From JAVJSD01 sp040219575 (GTDB lineage Bacteria; Planctomycetota; Planctomycetia; Pirellulales; Pirellulaceae): a stretch of DNA of 64,000 nt. Positions 53,177 to 64,000 of the stretch are shown piece after piece; within the stretch, counting starts at the first letter, position 1, and each line of letters begins with the position of its first letter. The position numbers and the translations under genes are program-made. Under the pieces are notes generated by a model. The model did not search any database and was not told where the DNA came from. It worked only from the letters and a program-made list of their open reading frames with translations. The DNA lies in assembly GCA_040219575.1 (NCBI GenBank), contig JAVJSD010000108.1, positions 62,001 to 126,000 of the forward strand, written 5' to 3'.

Positions 53177-55012
53177 GAGATAGGCGGCCAGCGGGCCGCC
53201 GCGGGCGGCGAGGGCGTCGATCTTTCGCGTCACCTCGGCGTCTTCCACCAGGGGCGGGGCGTGATGGGGCTTGATGCGGGCGTCGATCACCAGCGCCCCG
53301 CGGCATCCCCAATGCTTTTGCCGCGTGAAGGCGCCGACGCCATGCACGTCGGCGGCCGGGTTGCTGCGGGTGAAGGTCACCCATAAGAAATTGCCCAGCG
53401 ACTCGGCCGTGAAGCGGCTGTCGTCGACGATCAGCACCAGTGGAAACCGGCTCAGCGGAGCATCGGCCGGCAACGACGCACAGAACCGCTCGATCGCCGC
53501 GTCGCAGCCGTCGTCGCCAGCGGTGAATTTCGGTCCGCGGATCGCCAGCACGCCCGGCATCACCACCTGCGGATCGCCAAAGTCTTCGGGCAGCGACAAC
53601 TCCGCCGGAACCTCGGTCGGCAACTCCCGCTGTTTGGGTCCCGTGGCGGCGACCACCAGTTTCGAGCCGGCATTGAGCGCCTCGCCCGAGTAGTCGAGCG
53701 TGTCGATGGTGGTGCAGGTTTGAAAGTGCAGGTCGCGCCGCCAATCGACGCGCTCCAGCAGATGCGCCAGGAACCGTGGAATGTCGTGCACGTCGAGCGA
53801 CGGGTCGTCCTGTCCGGCGACAATCAACAAGTACTTCGCCAGCGACATCTGCCCCTGCCCCAGAATCGCGTTGGCCTGCGTGAGCAGTTCTTGCGGTCGC
53901 TCACGCTGTTGATAGGGGACGTAACGCTCGCTGCCGATCGCCAACAGCAACGGATGCACGCCGGCCGCGTCGACCGCGTTCACGCCGCGCACGCCGGGCA
54001 GCACCGTGGGAATGATCGGCCCGGTGAGTTCGTGAATCAGTTCGCCGAAGACCGTGTCTTCCTGCGGCGGACGGCCCACGACGGTCAGCGGCCAAATCGC
54101 TCCCTCGCGGTGATAGACCTTCTCGACGCGCAGCACCGGGAAGTCGTGCGCCAGGCTGTAGTAGCCGAGGTGATCGCCGAACGGGCCCTCGGGCAGCATC
54201 TTCTCCGGATCGACCGTGCCGCAGATGCAGAAGTCGGCCTCGGCGTACATCGGCAGTTCGTCGCCGCGGGCCAGCATGGGGATGCGATGCCCGGCGAGCG
54301 CCCCGGCGAAAGAAAGTTCCGACATTCCCTCGGGCAGCGGCATGACGGCGGCGAGCGTCATCGCCGGCGTGCCGCCCACGAAGATGTTCGCCCTGAACGG
54401 CTTGCCGGCCGCGAGGGCCTTCGCATGATGCACGCCGATGCCGCGATGGATCTGGTAGTGCAGGCCGATCTCGCGATCGGGCTCGTACTGGCCGCCGGTG
54501 AGTTGCACGCGGTACATGCCGAGATTGGAATGCGCGAGGTCCGGCTGCTCGACATCTTCCGTGTACACCTGCGGCAAGGTGACGAACGCCCCGCTGTCGT
54601 CGGGCCACGATTGCAGGTGCGGCAATCGGCCGATGGTCGTGGTGTGGGCGACGACGGGTCCGCGCGAGACGCGCCGGGGCCGCATGTTGAGGGCGGAGAA
54701 GGGGGCCCGCCAGTATCGGCCCGGCCGCCGCATCAGTTCGGTCGGCTCGATCTTGAGTTCGATCAGTCGGCGGACGATTTCGATCGTGTCGCGAAACAGG
54801 AACTGGGCCCGGTCCATCGTGCCGAACAGGTTCGAGACCATGGGAAACCGGCAGCCCTTGACGTTGGCGAAAAAGACCGCCGGCCCCCCGGACTGGTAGA
54901 CGCGCCGATGAATTTCGGCCGCCTCGAGGCGCGCATCGACCTCGTCGTCGAGCCGCACCAGGCGGCCCGCCTTCTCCAGGTCTTCAACGCACTGTCGCAG
55001 GTTTCGATACAC
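53174..55012 (-). CDS. ubiD: UbiD-family prenyl-FMN decarboxylase
   Basis: A reversible decarboxylase of 612 residues using the cofactor made by UbiX. It shows GRYWRAPFSALNMRPRRVS near residue 100, PEGPFGDHLGYYSLAHDFPV with the catalytic Glu/Asp/Arg region, and a C-terminal helical bundle. In the futalosine pathway the UbiD homologue MqnL removes the carboxylate of the prenylated naphthoate. That is the most likely role given ubiA/ubiX/ubiE at 6-8.5 kb, though 4-hydroxybenzoate decarboxylation cannot be excluded. The stop codon is within a palindromic repeat. Confidence 0.9.
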   Translation of the reverse strand: MYRNLRQCVEDLEKAGRLVRLDDEVDARLEAAEIHRRVYQSGGPAVFFANVKGCRFPMVSNLFGTMDRAQFLFRDTIEIVRRLIELKIEPTELMRRPGRYWRAPFSALNMRPRRVSRGPVVAHTTTIGRLPHLQSWPDDSGAFVTLPQVYTEDVEQPDLAHSNLGMYRVQLTGGQYEPDREIGLHYQIHRGIGVHHAKALAAGKPFRANIFVGGTPAMTLAAVMPLPEGMSELSFAGALAGHRIPMLARGDELPMYAEADFCICGTVDPEKMLPEGPFGDHLGYYSLAHDFPVLRVEKVYHREGAIWPLTVVGRPPQEDTVFGELIHELTGPIIPTVLPGVRGVNAVDAAGVHPLLLAIGSERYVPYQQRERPQELLTQANAILGQGQMSLAKYLLIVAGQDDPSLDVHDIPRFLAHLLERVDWRRDLHFQTCTTIDTLDYSGEALNAGSKLVVAATGPKQRELPTEVPAELSLPEDFGDPQVVMPGVLAIRGPKFTAGDDGCDAAIERFCASLPADAPLSRFPLVLIVDDSRFTAESLGNFLWVTFTRSNPAADVHGVGAFTRQKHWGCRGALVIDARIKPHHAPPLVEDAEVTRKIDALAARGGPLAAYL

Positions 55013-55204
55013 GCTTGCTCCCTTGGTGGGCTAACCGCAGTCGAGCCGCTAAGATAACGCTTTGTGTTGGTGAGGGGTGAGTAGGTATACCAAGCCGACG
55101 GCTTCGCCGTCGCAGCTTTGCAGCCCAAGCGACGAACTCCAAAACCTACTCACCTATTCACCTTAACGACCGCGACGACAAGTCGTCGGCTTGGAAGCGA
55201 GTTT

Positions 55205-55290
55205 CACCCCTCACCCCTCACCACTCACCCCTCACCCCTCACCCCTCACCACTCACCATTCACCACTCACCATTCACCACTCACCAATCC
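55205..55290 (-). repeat. CACCCCT/CACCACT heptamer array upstream of pepA
   Basis: About twelve consecutive seven-base units (CACCCCT, CACCACT, CACCATT) end 12 nt before the pepA start. They are the reverse complement of the GTGAGTGG units that follow pepA. Scattered units start at 55072 and a copy of the CGACGACAAGTCGTCG repeat lies at 55173. Confidence 0.85.
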
Positions 55291-55302
55291 CAGGTCTGAC
55301 CA

Positions 55303-56778
55303 GTGAAAATACTCTCCACGAAGCAATCGATCACAGCCGCCGAGGTCGACGCGGTGGTCGTCGGCGTGTACTCCGGGGATTCCAGCGACCAGGTGATTCG
55401 CGGCGCCGCGGCGGAAGTCGACAAGGCGACCGGCGGCGCGCTCACGCGACTGTTCGAGGCCAAGGAGTTCGCCGGCAAGCCGGATCAATTCATCACGCTG
55501 CTCGCGCCGGCGGGCATGAAGGCGCTCAAGCTGGTGGTGGCGGGCTTGGGGCCGGCCGACAAGTTGGATCAGAACACGTTGTTCCGCGCCGCGGGCGGCG
55601 CCGCCAAGTTGCTGGCCGGCAAGAGTTGTCCGAAGGTCGCGTTCTATTTTGGCGAAGGCCTTCCCGAGGAAGTCGTCGCCGCCGGCGTGTGCGGGGCGAT
55701 GGTCGGTTGTCAGGGACAGGATCTCTACCGCCAGGAGAAGAAGCAGTATCCGTTCGACGAGATTCACTGGGCCGGCGCCGACGAGGCGGAACTCGGCATC
55801 GGACAGATTCTCGGCGAGAGCACCAACCTTACCCGCCGGCTGGTCAACGAACCGCCGAGCGACATGAACCCCGAGGCCTTCGCCGACACCGCCGCGGTGA
55901 TCGCCAAGGACGCCGGCTTCGATATCGAAGTCTGGGACAAGGCCAAGCTCGAATCCGAGAAGTGCGGCTCGCTGTTGGCCGTCGCCCGGGGTTCGGCCCG
56001 ACAGCCGCGGCTGGTGATCATGCGTCACAACGGCGGCGGGGCGAAAGGCAAGACGCTGGCCCTGGTCGGCAAGGGCGTGACCTTCGATTCCGGCGGCCTG
56101 TCGCTCAAACCCTCCGACAGCATGAAGACCATGAAGTGCGACATGGCCGGCGCCGCCACCGTGCTGGGCGCCATGCGGGCCATCTCCAAGTTGAAGTTGC
56201 CCGTGAACGTGATCGGCCTGGTGGGGTTGGTCGAAAACATGGTCAGCGGCGACTCGTACAAGCTGGGCGACGTGCTCACGGCCCGCAATGGCAAGACGAT
56301 CGAAGTGCTCAACACCGACGCCGAAGGACGCCTGGTGCTGGCCGACGTGTTGGACGTGGCGGTCGACCGCGGCGCCGACAAGATCATCGATCTGGCCACG
56401 CTCACCGGCGCCTGCGTGGTGGCGCTCGGGCTCGACGTGGCCGGCCTGTTCACCAACGACGAATCGTGGTGCGGCGTGGTCAAGGCGGCCGCCGACAAGT
56501 GCGGCGAACAGGCCTGGCAACTGCCGATGTTCCCGCAGTTCGGCGAGGAGATCAAAAGCAACGTGGCCGACATCAAGAACATCGGCGCGGGCCGCTGGGG
56601 CGGGGCCATCACCGCCGCCAAGTTCCTGGAGGAGTTCGTCTCCGAGAAGCCCTGGACGCACATCGACATCGCCGGTCCGTCGTTCGTCGAAAGTTCCAAG
56701 CCCTGGATCGAAGGGGGCGGCAGCGGCGCGTTCGTCCGCACGCTTGTTGAAGTCGCACGGGGTTGGGGGGGGAAGTGA
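55303..56778 (+). CDS. pepA: Leucyl aminopeptidase (M17)
   Basis: Cytosolic, two-metal aminopeptidase of 491 residues. The catalytic domain shows GKGVTFDSGGLSLKPSDSMK (Lys/Asp metal ligands) and the M17 signature NTDAEGRLVLADVLDVAV. The N-terminal third is the hexamer-forming domain. GTG 55303 is the start, with weak ribosome-binding complementarity (CAGGTCTG). It is flanked on both sides by heptamer arrays in opposite orientations, and its TGA stop opens the right one. Confidence 0.96.
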   Translation: MKILSTKQSITAAEVDAVVVGVYSGDSSDQVIRGAAAEVDKATGGALTRLFEAKEFAGKPDQFITLLAPAGMKALKLVVAGLGPADKLDQNTLFRAAGGAAKLLAGKSCPKVAFYFGEGLPEEVVAAGVCGAMVGCQGQDLYRQEKKQYPFDEIHWAGADEAELGIGQILGESTNLTRRLVNEPPSDMNPEAFADTAAVIAKDAGFDIEVWDKAKLESEKCGSLLAVARGSARQPRLVIMRHNGGGAKGKTLALVGKGVTFDSGGLSLKPSDSMKTMKCDMAGAATVLGAMRAISKLKLPVNVIGLVGLVENMVSGDSYKLGDVLTARNGKTIEVLNTDAEGRLVLADVLDVAVDRGADKIIDLATLTGACVVALGLDVAGLFTNDESWCGVVKAAADKCGEQAWQLPMFPQFGEEIKSNVADIKNIGAGRWGGAITAAKFLEEFVSEKPWTHIDIAGPSFVESSKPWIEGGGSGAFVRTLVEVARGWGGK

Positions 56779-56853
56779 GGAGTGAGGAGTGAGGAGTGAG
56801 TGGTGAGTGGTGAGTGGCGAGTGGTGAGTGGCGAGTGGTGAGTGGCGAGTGGA
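56776..56853 (+). repeat. GTGAGTGG heptamer array starting at the pepA stop codon
   Basis: From the TGA stop of pepA: GGAGTGA repeated three times, then alternating GTGAGTG and GCGAGTG units. It is the inverse of the array at 55205-55290 and similar to the one after rplX. Confidence 0.85.
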
Positions 56854-56868
56854 CAAACCGTCTTCACC

Positions 56869-57063
56869 CCAAGCCGACGACTTGTCGTCGCCGACATTGC
56901 TGGAACGCGGCCGGGGTCGAGCGAAGCGAGCCCACGGCGAAACGCTGCCGGAGACTCGCTTTGCTCGTCCCCGGCCGCACCATTGAAGAACGGCGACGAC
57001 AAGTCGTCGGCTTGGCCGGGGCCGCGCTATGCGTGGGTCGGCGACGACAAGTCGTCGGCTTGG
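56869..57063. repeat. Three CGACGACAAGTCGTCG repeats in the pepA-larA gap
   Basis: Copies lie at 56869-56890 (reverse), 56994-57015 and 57042-57063 (both forward), each with the GCTTGG flank. They fill the 324-nt gap between the heptamer array and the next start. No coding sequence is visible here. Confidence 0.8.
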
Positions 57064-57101
57064 GATGACTTGATTGGCACATTTTCACGGTAACACCCTG
57101 C

Positions 57102-58424
57102 ATGCCCTGGCTTTCCAAAACTCCGCTCTCTCCAGCCGTCCCCTATCTCGTGCGCCCGCAGGTCGAGGCGCTGCTCGACATCACCGTTGCGGACGCCAGG
57201 CAGCGCATCTGCAACTCACCGCGGCGCGTGCTGCTGCTGCCGCCGGATATCACCCGCATGCACTCCGGCGCCGGTTGGATCACCGAGGAGTTGTACAAAC
57301 GCTTCGCCGACGAGGCCGAGGTGCACGTCATCCCCACGCTCGGCCAGCACGAGCCGCATACGCCCGCGCAGAATCGCACGATGTTCGGCTCGATTCCCAA
57401 CGAGCGAATCCACGCGCACGATTGGCGCGACGGCGTGGTGAAAGTCGGCGAGATTTCGGCCGACTACGTGAAGGAGGTCTCCGGCGGCGTGGCCGACTGG
57501 GCGATGCCGATCTGGCTCAATCGCAGGCTGATGGAGGAGCCCTGGGACCTGATCATCAACGTCGGCCATGTGGTGCCGCACGAGGTGCTCGGTTTCGCCA
57601 ATCACAACAAGAACTACTTCATCGGCCTGGGGGGCAAGGACTTGATCTGCGCCGCCCACATGATGGCCGCCTGTTGCGGCATCGAGAACAACCTCGGCTG
57701 CCTGGTCACGCCGGTGCGAGAGTGTTTCAACAAGGCGGAAGAGGATTTCCTCGGTCATCTGCCCGACTTCTACGTGCAGGTGGTGCTGGCCCGCCATTCC
57801 AACGGCGAGTTGGTGCACACCGGCGTGCACGTGGGCGACGACCTGGCGACCTATCTCGCCGCCGCCCGGCAGTCGCGCGAGCAGAACATCACGGTGCTGG
57901 ACGAACCGTTGCAAAAGGTCGTCTGTGTGATGCAGGAGGACGAGTTCTTCAGCACCTGGGTCGCCAACAAGGCGGTCTACCGCACGCGCATGGCGTTGGC
58001 CGACGACGGCGAGTTGTTGATCATCGCTCCCGGCCTGAAGCGGTTCGGCGAACAGGCCGACGTCGACGCCCTGATTCGCAAATACGGCTACTGCGGCACT
58101 CCGCGCGTGATGCAGCAGTACCGTGAGCAGGCCGACATGCAGGACCTGGCGCACGCCACCGCCCACCTGATCCACGGCTCGTCGGAAGGTCGCTTCCAGA
58201 TCACCTACGCCCCCGGCCATCTCACCCGCGCAGAGGTCGAGGGGGTCAACTTCCAGTACGCCGATCTTAAGGAAACGCTGGCGCGGTATCCGATCGACAA
58301 GCTCCAGGAAGGCTTCAACGAGATGCCCGACGGCGAGCGGATTTTCTTCATCCCCACCCCATCGGCCGGACTCTGGGCCACGCGCGACAAGCTCTACAAC
58401 CGCGCCTCCGGCTTCGGCCAATAG
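57102..58424 (+). CDS. Lactate racemase (LarA)-family protein
   Basis: A 440-residue member of the DUF2088/LarA superfamily, which use a nickel-pincer (NPN) nucleotide cofactor for racemisation or epimerisation. It has PDITRMHSG near residue 48-56, HVVPHEVLGFANHNKN near 157-172 with two candidate metal His residues, and the following GLGGKD with the Lys that links the cofactor. The substrate need not be lactate. No larB, larC or larE gene is nearby, so maturation would be encoded elsewhere. ATG 57102. Confidence 0.85.
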   Translation: MPWLSKTPLSPAVPYLVRPQVEALLDITVADARQRICNSPRRVLLLPPDITRMHSGAGWITEELYKRFADEAEVHVIPTLGQHEPHTPAQNRTMFGSIPNERIHAHDWRDGVVKVGEISADYVKEVSGGVADWAMPIWLNRRLMEEPWDLIINVGHVVPHEVLGFANHNKNYFIGLGGKDLICAAHMMAACCGIENNLGCLVTPVRECFNKAEEDFLGHLPDFYVQVVLARHSNGELVHTGVHVGDDLATYLAAARQSREQNITVLDEPLQKVVCVMQEDEFFSTWVANKAVYRTRMALADDGELLIIAPGLKRFGEQADVDALIRKYGYCGTPRVMQQYREQADMQDLAHATAHLIHGSSEGRFQITYAPGHLTRAEVEGVNFQYADLKETLARYPIDKLQEGFNEMPDGERIFFIPTPSAGLWATRDKLYNRASGFGQ

Positions 58425-58457
58425 CACGACCCGCACAACCGCTGCAATCCACACGAC

Positions 58458-58489
58458 GTAGCATGGCCGCCCTCGGCCGTGAATCCGCG
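58458..58489 (+). repeat. GTAGCATGGCCGCC repeat
   Basis: A direct copy of the family at 52821: GTAGCATGGCCGCCCTCGGC with CGTGAATCCGCG after it, in the 194-nt gap before the next membrane gene. Confidence 0.7.
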
Positions 58490-58617
58490 CCGCCACCCAG
58501 ACGGCGTAGTCGCTCTACTGCAGCGCCGCCACGGCCCGCCGCGCTCATGAGCTAGGGTTGTAGTGTGCGCCGCGCTGCGCGCATCGCACTTCTCCTCCGC
58601 ACGAAGCAGGCGTCGCC

Positions 58618-59715
58618 ATGCCCGAAATGAATCCCTACTACGCGCATCCCTCGCCGGTAGGCGACGTCTTCGACGTCGCCGCCTGGTCGCCCGCCAAAAC
58701 CTTCGGCATGGGCCTGACCGGCATTGTGTTGGCGACGTTGGTCGGCGTGGCCGCGGCCTGCATCTGGGACCCCGGCCTGATGAAGGAGTACCTGCCCGAT
58801 CTCGCCAAGGACCTGGCCCGCGAAAACGCCAAGCTCACCAAGGCCTATCCCTGGGCGATTCCGGCGATCGTGGGCGGTTTGGGATGTTTGACCTACGTCT
58901 TTCTCGCCGCCGGCGTCACCTTCGCCGGCGACGCGCTGCGCAGCAACTGCTACTTCCGGGCGGGACCCGGCGGAATGTCGTTGCGGCTTCCCCACGGCGT
59001 GTCGTGGGCCCAACTCGGCTTCGGTTCGAAGGTCGTCGAACTGCACGTACCCTGGGCGGAAATCAAACGCTGGACGATCACCCAGCACAAGCGGCTAGGC
59101 TCCCTGTCGCCCAACGCCGGCAATCTCAACGCCCATTTCGATTTGACGCTCCGCAACGGCCGCAGCTTCCATTTTTCGCTCGATACGTTCCGCGAGCCGG
59201 CCCGCATCATCTACAGCCGCATCGAGGAGTCGCAGGAAATGACGACGGCGCTGCTGACGCCGTCGGCGTCGCACGCCGAAGTCCCTCCCACGCAATCCGA
59301 GGCTCGCACCTACGCCGGCGACGCCCGGCAGTCCGCCGTCCACACGGCGCTGGTGAACCTGCTTGAGCAGCCGACCAACGGCGCAGCGGTGCTGTTCTCC
59401 GACACGTCGACCGGCCGGTTCGTGCAGTTCGTGCAGCTCAACGGCGCGCTGCTGCTCGATCTGCCCCTGCAGTCGCTGCGCGGCGACGAAAAGCAACGCG
59501 CCGGCGAGTACTTCCAAAAACTGAGCCAAAACGCCGCGTCCGAATCGAGCGGCGGAGCGCCCGCCAAAACGGCCCTCTCCGCGGTCGCCACCAGCCGTTC
59601 GTACCAGATCAACTTCGCGCAAGACGCCCAGCACGCCGCCGACGTCACGCTCGAGCTGTTTCGCGAAGTGCTCGGGGTCGCCGAGGGCTTCCAACTCGAA
59701 GTCGAGCAGTTCTAA
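58618..59715 (+). CDS. Membrane protein of unknown function
   Basis: A 365-residue protein with two N-terminal membrane helices (about 29-50 and 78-102). A middle beta-rich region follows (LGFGSKVVELHVPWAEIKRW), then a C-terminal domain of about 120 residues with FVQFVQLNGALLLDLPLQSL and YQINFAQDAQHAADVTLELF. I recognise no family. The ATG is at 58618. Its stop lies 16 nt before the GTAGCGG of another two-hairpin repeat. Confidence 0.7.
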   Translation: MPEMNPYYAHPSPVGDVFDVAAWSPAKTFGMGLTGIVLATLVGVAAACIWDPGLMKEYLPDLAKDLARENAKLTKAYPWAIPAIVGGLGCLTYVFLAAGVTFAGDALRSNCYFRAGPGGMSLRLPHGVSWAQLGFGSKVVELHVPWAEIKRWTITQHKRLGSLSPNAGNLNAHFDLTLRNGRSFHFSLDTFREPARIIYSRIEESQEMTTALLTPSASHAEVPPTQSEARTYAGDARQSAVHTALVNLLEQPTNGAAVLFSDTSTGRFVQFVQLNGALLLDLPLQSLRGDEKQRAGEYFQKLSQNAASESSGGAPAKTALSAVATSRSYQINFAQDAQHAADVTLELFREVLGVAEGFQLEVEQF

Positions 59716-59799
59716 AGGGCATGAGTCCTTTGTAGCGGAAGTCGCCACACTTCCGACTATTGACGGGCGCGTCCTCGGAAGTCTGGCGACTTCCACTAC
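59713..59799 (+). repeat. Two-hairpin repeat after the 365-residue gene
   Basis: From the TAA stop (59713-59715): AGGGCATGAGTCCTTT, GTAGCGGAAGTCGCC with an arm ending TTCCGAC, then GGAAGTC-TGGC-GACTTCC and CACTAC. This is the fifth member of the stop-adjacent family. The remaining 180 nt before nifJ show a purine-rich ribosome binding site only. Confidence 0.75.
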
Positions 59800-59978
59800 G
59801 AAGAGCGCCGTCTGCTCGCGGAAGTGCGATACCGCGCGCCGATGTGCGACTCCGGCGCGCCGTAATGCCCAGCGCGACGCGCCGTCACGCTCTTCCCCAC
59901 GCGAACCACCGGCACTCTCCCGGCGGCACATGCTTTGCAAACAACGCTCCCCTGTCCACCACAACAGGAGAGCAGTTC

Positions 59979-63602
<3,624 letters not shown>

Positions 63603-63678
63603 CCCGAAGCGTAAGCGAGGAAACTCACAGAGACTGCATTGCCAACACCGACTCGGAACCTACGGCCGACCGTGGACT

Positions 63679-63719
63679 GAACAGGAGGTAACGGAGATAA
63701 CAGAGAGAGTCTCTCCTCT
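63679..63719 (+). repeat. Purine-rich element before the GxxExxY gene
   Basis: GAACAGGAGGTAACGGAG followed by ATAACAGAG at 63679-63705, with an imperfect inverted repeat AACAGAGAGAG/TCTCTCCTCTGTT beside it (63699-63722). A related sequence lies at 20812-20840. Similar tracts commonly precede GxxExxY genes in my experience; I could not verify this. Confidence 0.6.
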
Positions 63720-63746
63720 GTTTCTATCTCTCCAAAGGGTCAGGCC

Positions 63747-64000
63747 ATGCATCCGTTGTTTGCAAAAGCTTCCGGGATTACTCAGGACGTGATTGGGGCG
63801 GCGATTGAAGTTCACAAGGACAAGGGACAAGGATTGCTGGAGTCGATTTATGAATGGTGCCTGACGATGGAATTGAGACTGCGGCGCCACCAAGTGAAGA
63901 ACCAGGACAAGGTAGAGATTCGCTACAAGCAGTTCTCCAGAGAGGAGCCTCTCCGCTTCGACATGTTGGTCGACGGTTGTTTGTTCGTGGAAGCAAAAGC
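63747..64000 (+). CDS. GxxExxY protein (cut by the window end)
   Basis: The first 84 residues of a small protein with no stop before the window ends. It contains the name-giving pattern GQGLLESIYE and a later FDMLVDGCLFVEAKA (Asp...Glu-x-Lys), a PD-(D/E)xK nuclease-like core. The family is abundant in planctomycetes and of unknown function. ATG 63747 follows AAAGGG. GC content drops compared with the neighbours, and codon use is less biased, suggesting transfer or relaxed selection. Confidence 0.82.
   Translation, partial: MHPLFAKASGITQDVIGAAIEVHKDKGQGLLESIYEWCLTMELRLRRHQVKNQDKVEIRYKQFSREEPLRFDMLVDGCLFVEAK

Noticed and set aside
52935..53744. Minus-strand frame running from the ubiD gene into the repeats
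   Set aside because: It is an alternative frame of ubiD with Arg-rich translation and no motifs.

Overview
The window looks like chromosomal DNA from a GC-rich planctomycete, most likely of the Pirellulales. The evidence is the gene content: an ECF sigma factor beside a membrane Ser/Thr kinase, a J-domain-like N-terminus fused to WD40 repeats, a PQQ-type propeller, a methenyl-tetrahydromethanopterin cyclohydrolase (mch), a DUF4838 protein, a GxxExxY protein, and very many short palindromic intergenic repeats. This placement is inferred from gene families; I could not run a phylogeny. I see no rRNA or tRNA gene, prophage or CRISPR array.

Layout. 0.2-3.0 kb: two translationally coupled GTPases (one DUF697-type, one membrane anchored). 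3.1-8.5 kb, minus strand: ubiE/menG, ubiX, ubiA, a HEAT-repeat lipoprotein and an exported protein of four tandem NTF2-like units. The first three are late quinone-synthesis enzymes; their ubiD-type partner lies 45 kb away at 53.2-55.0 kb. 8.7-11.8 kb: MFS transporter, gamma-carbonic anhydrase, DapF. 11.9-19.8 kb: ECF sigma factor and kinase, facing a tightly overlapping minus-strand trio (LRR, PQQ propeller, J/WD40). 19.8-28.5 kb, minus strand: esterase, HpcH/HpaI aldolase, SDR, a REP-associated transposase element beside an RHS remnant, a lipocalin-like protein, a TPR lipoprotein, a conserved unknown and a prepilin peptidase. 28.8-41.1 kb: the S10-spc ribosomal operon from rpsJ to secY and adk, with rpmD absent. 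41.4-48.8 kb: mch, a YugP-type metallopeptidase, two small exported proteins, a DUF4838 protein and an aldo/keto reductase. 49.3-63.6 kb: pgi, malQ, ubiD, pepA, a LarA-type protein, a membrane protein and nifJ. The window ends inside a GxxExxY gene.

How the genes relate. The central-metabolism genes (pgi, malQ, nifJ) are consistent with a heterotroph that can use ferredoxin-linked pyruvate oxidation. UbiA/UbiX/UbiE/UbiD point to menaquinone synthesis. The ECF-kinase pair and the LRR/PQQ/WD40 trio look like regulatory or scaffold modules typical of planctomycetes.

The least explained signal is in the intergenic DNA. At least five families of short palindromic repeats recur. One, a two-hairpin element, begins exactly at the stop codon of four unrelated genes (adk, ubiD, the prepilin peptidase, the TPR lipoprotein) and just after the stop of a fifth. 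Heptamer arrays begin at the stop codons of rplX and pepA, and pepA is bracketed by arrays in opposite orientation. This stop-codon anchoring is my main candidate for an undescribed system.
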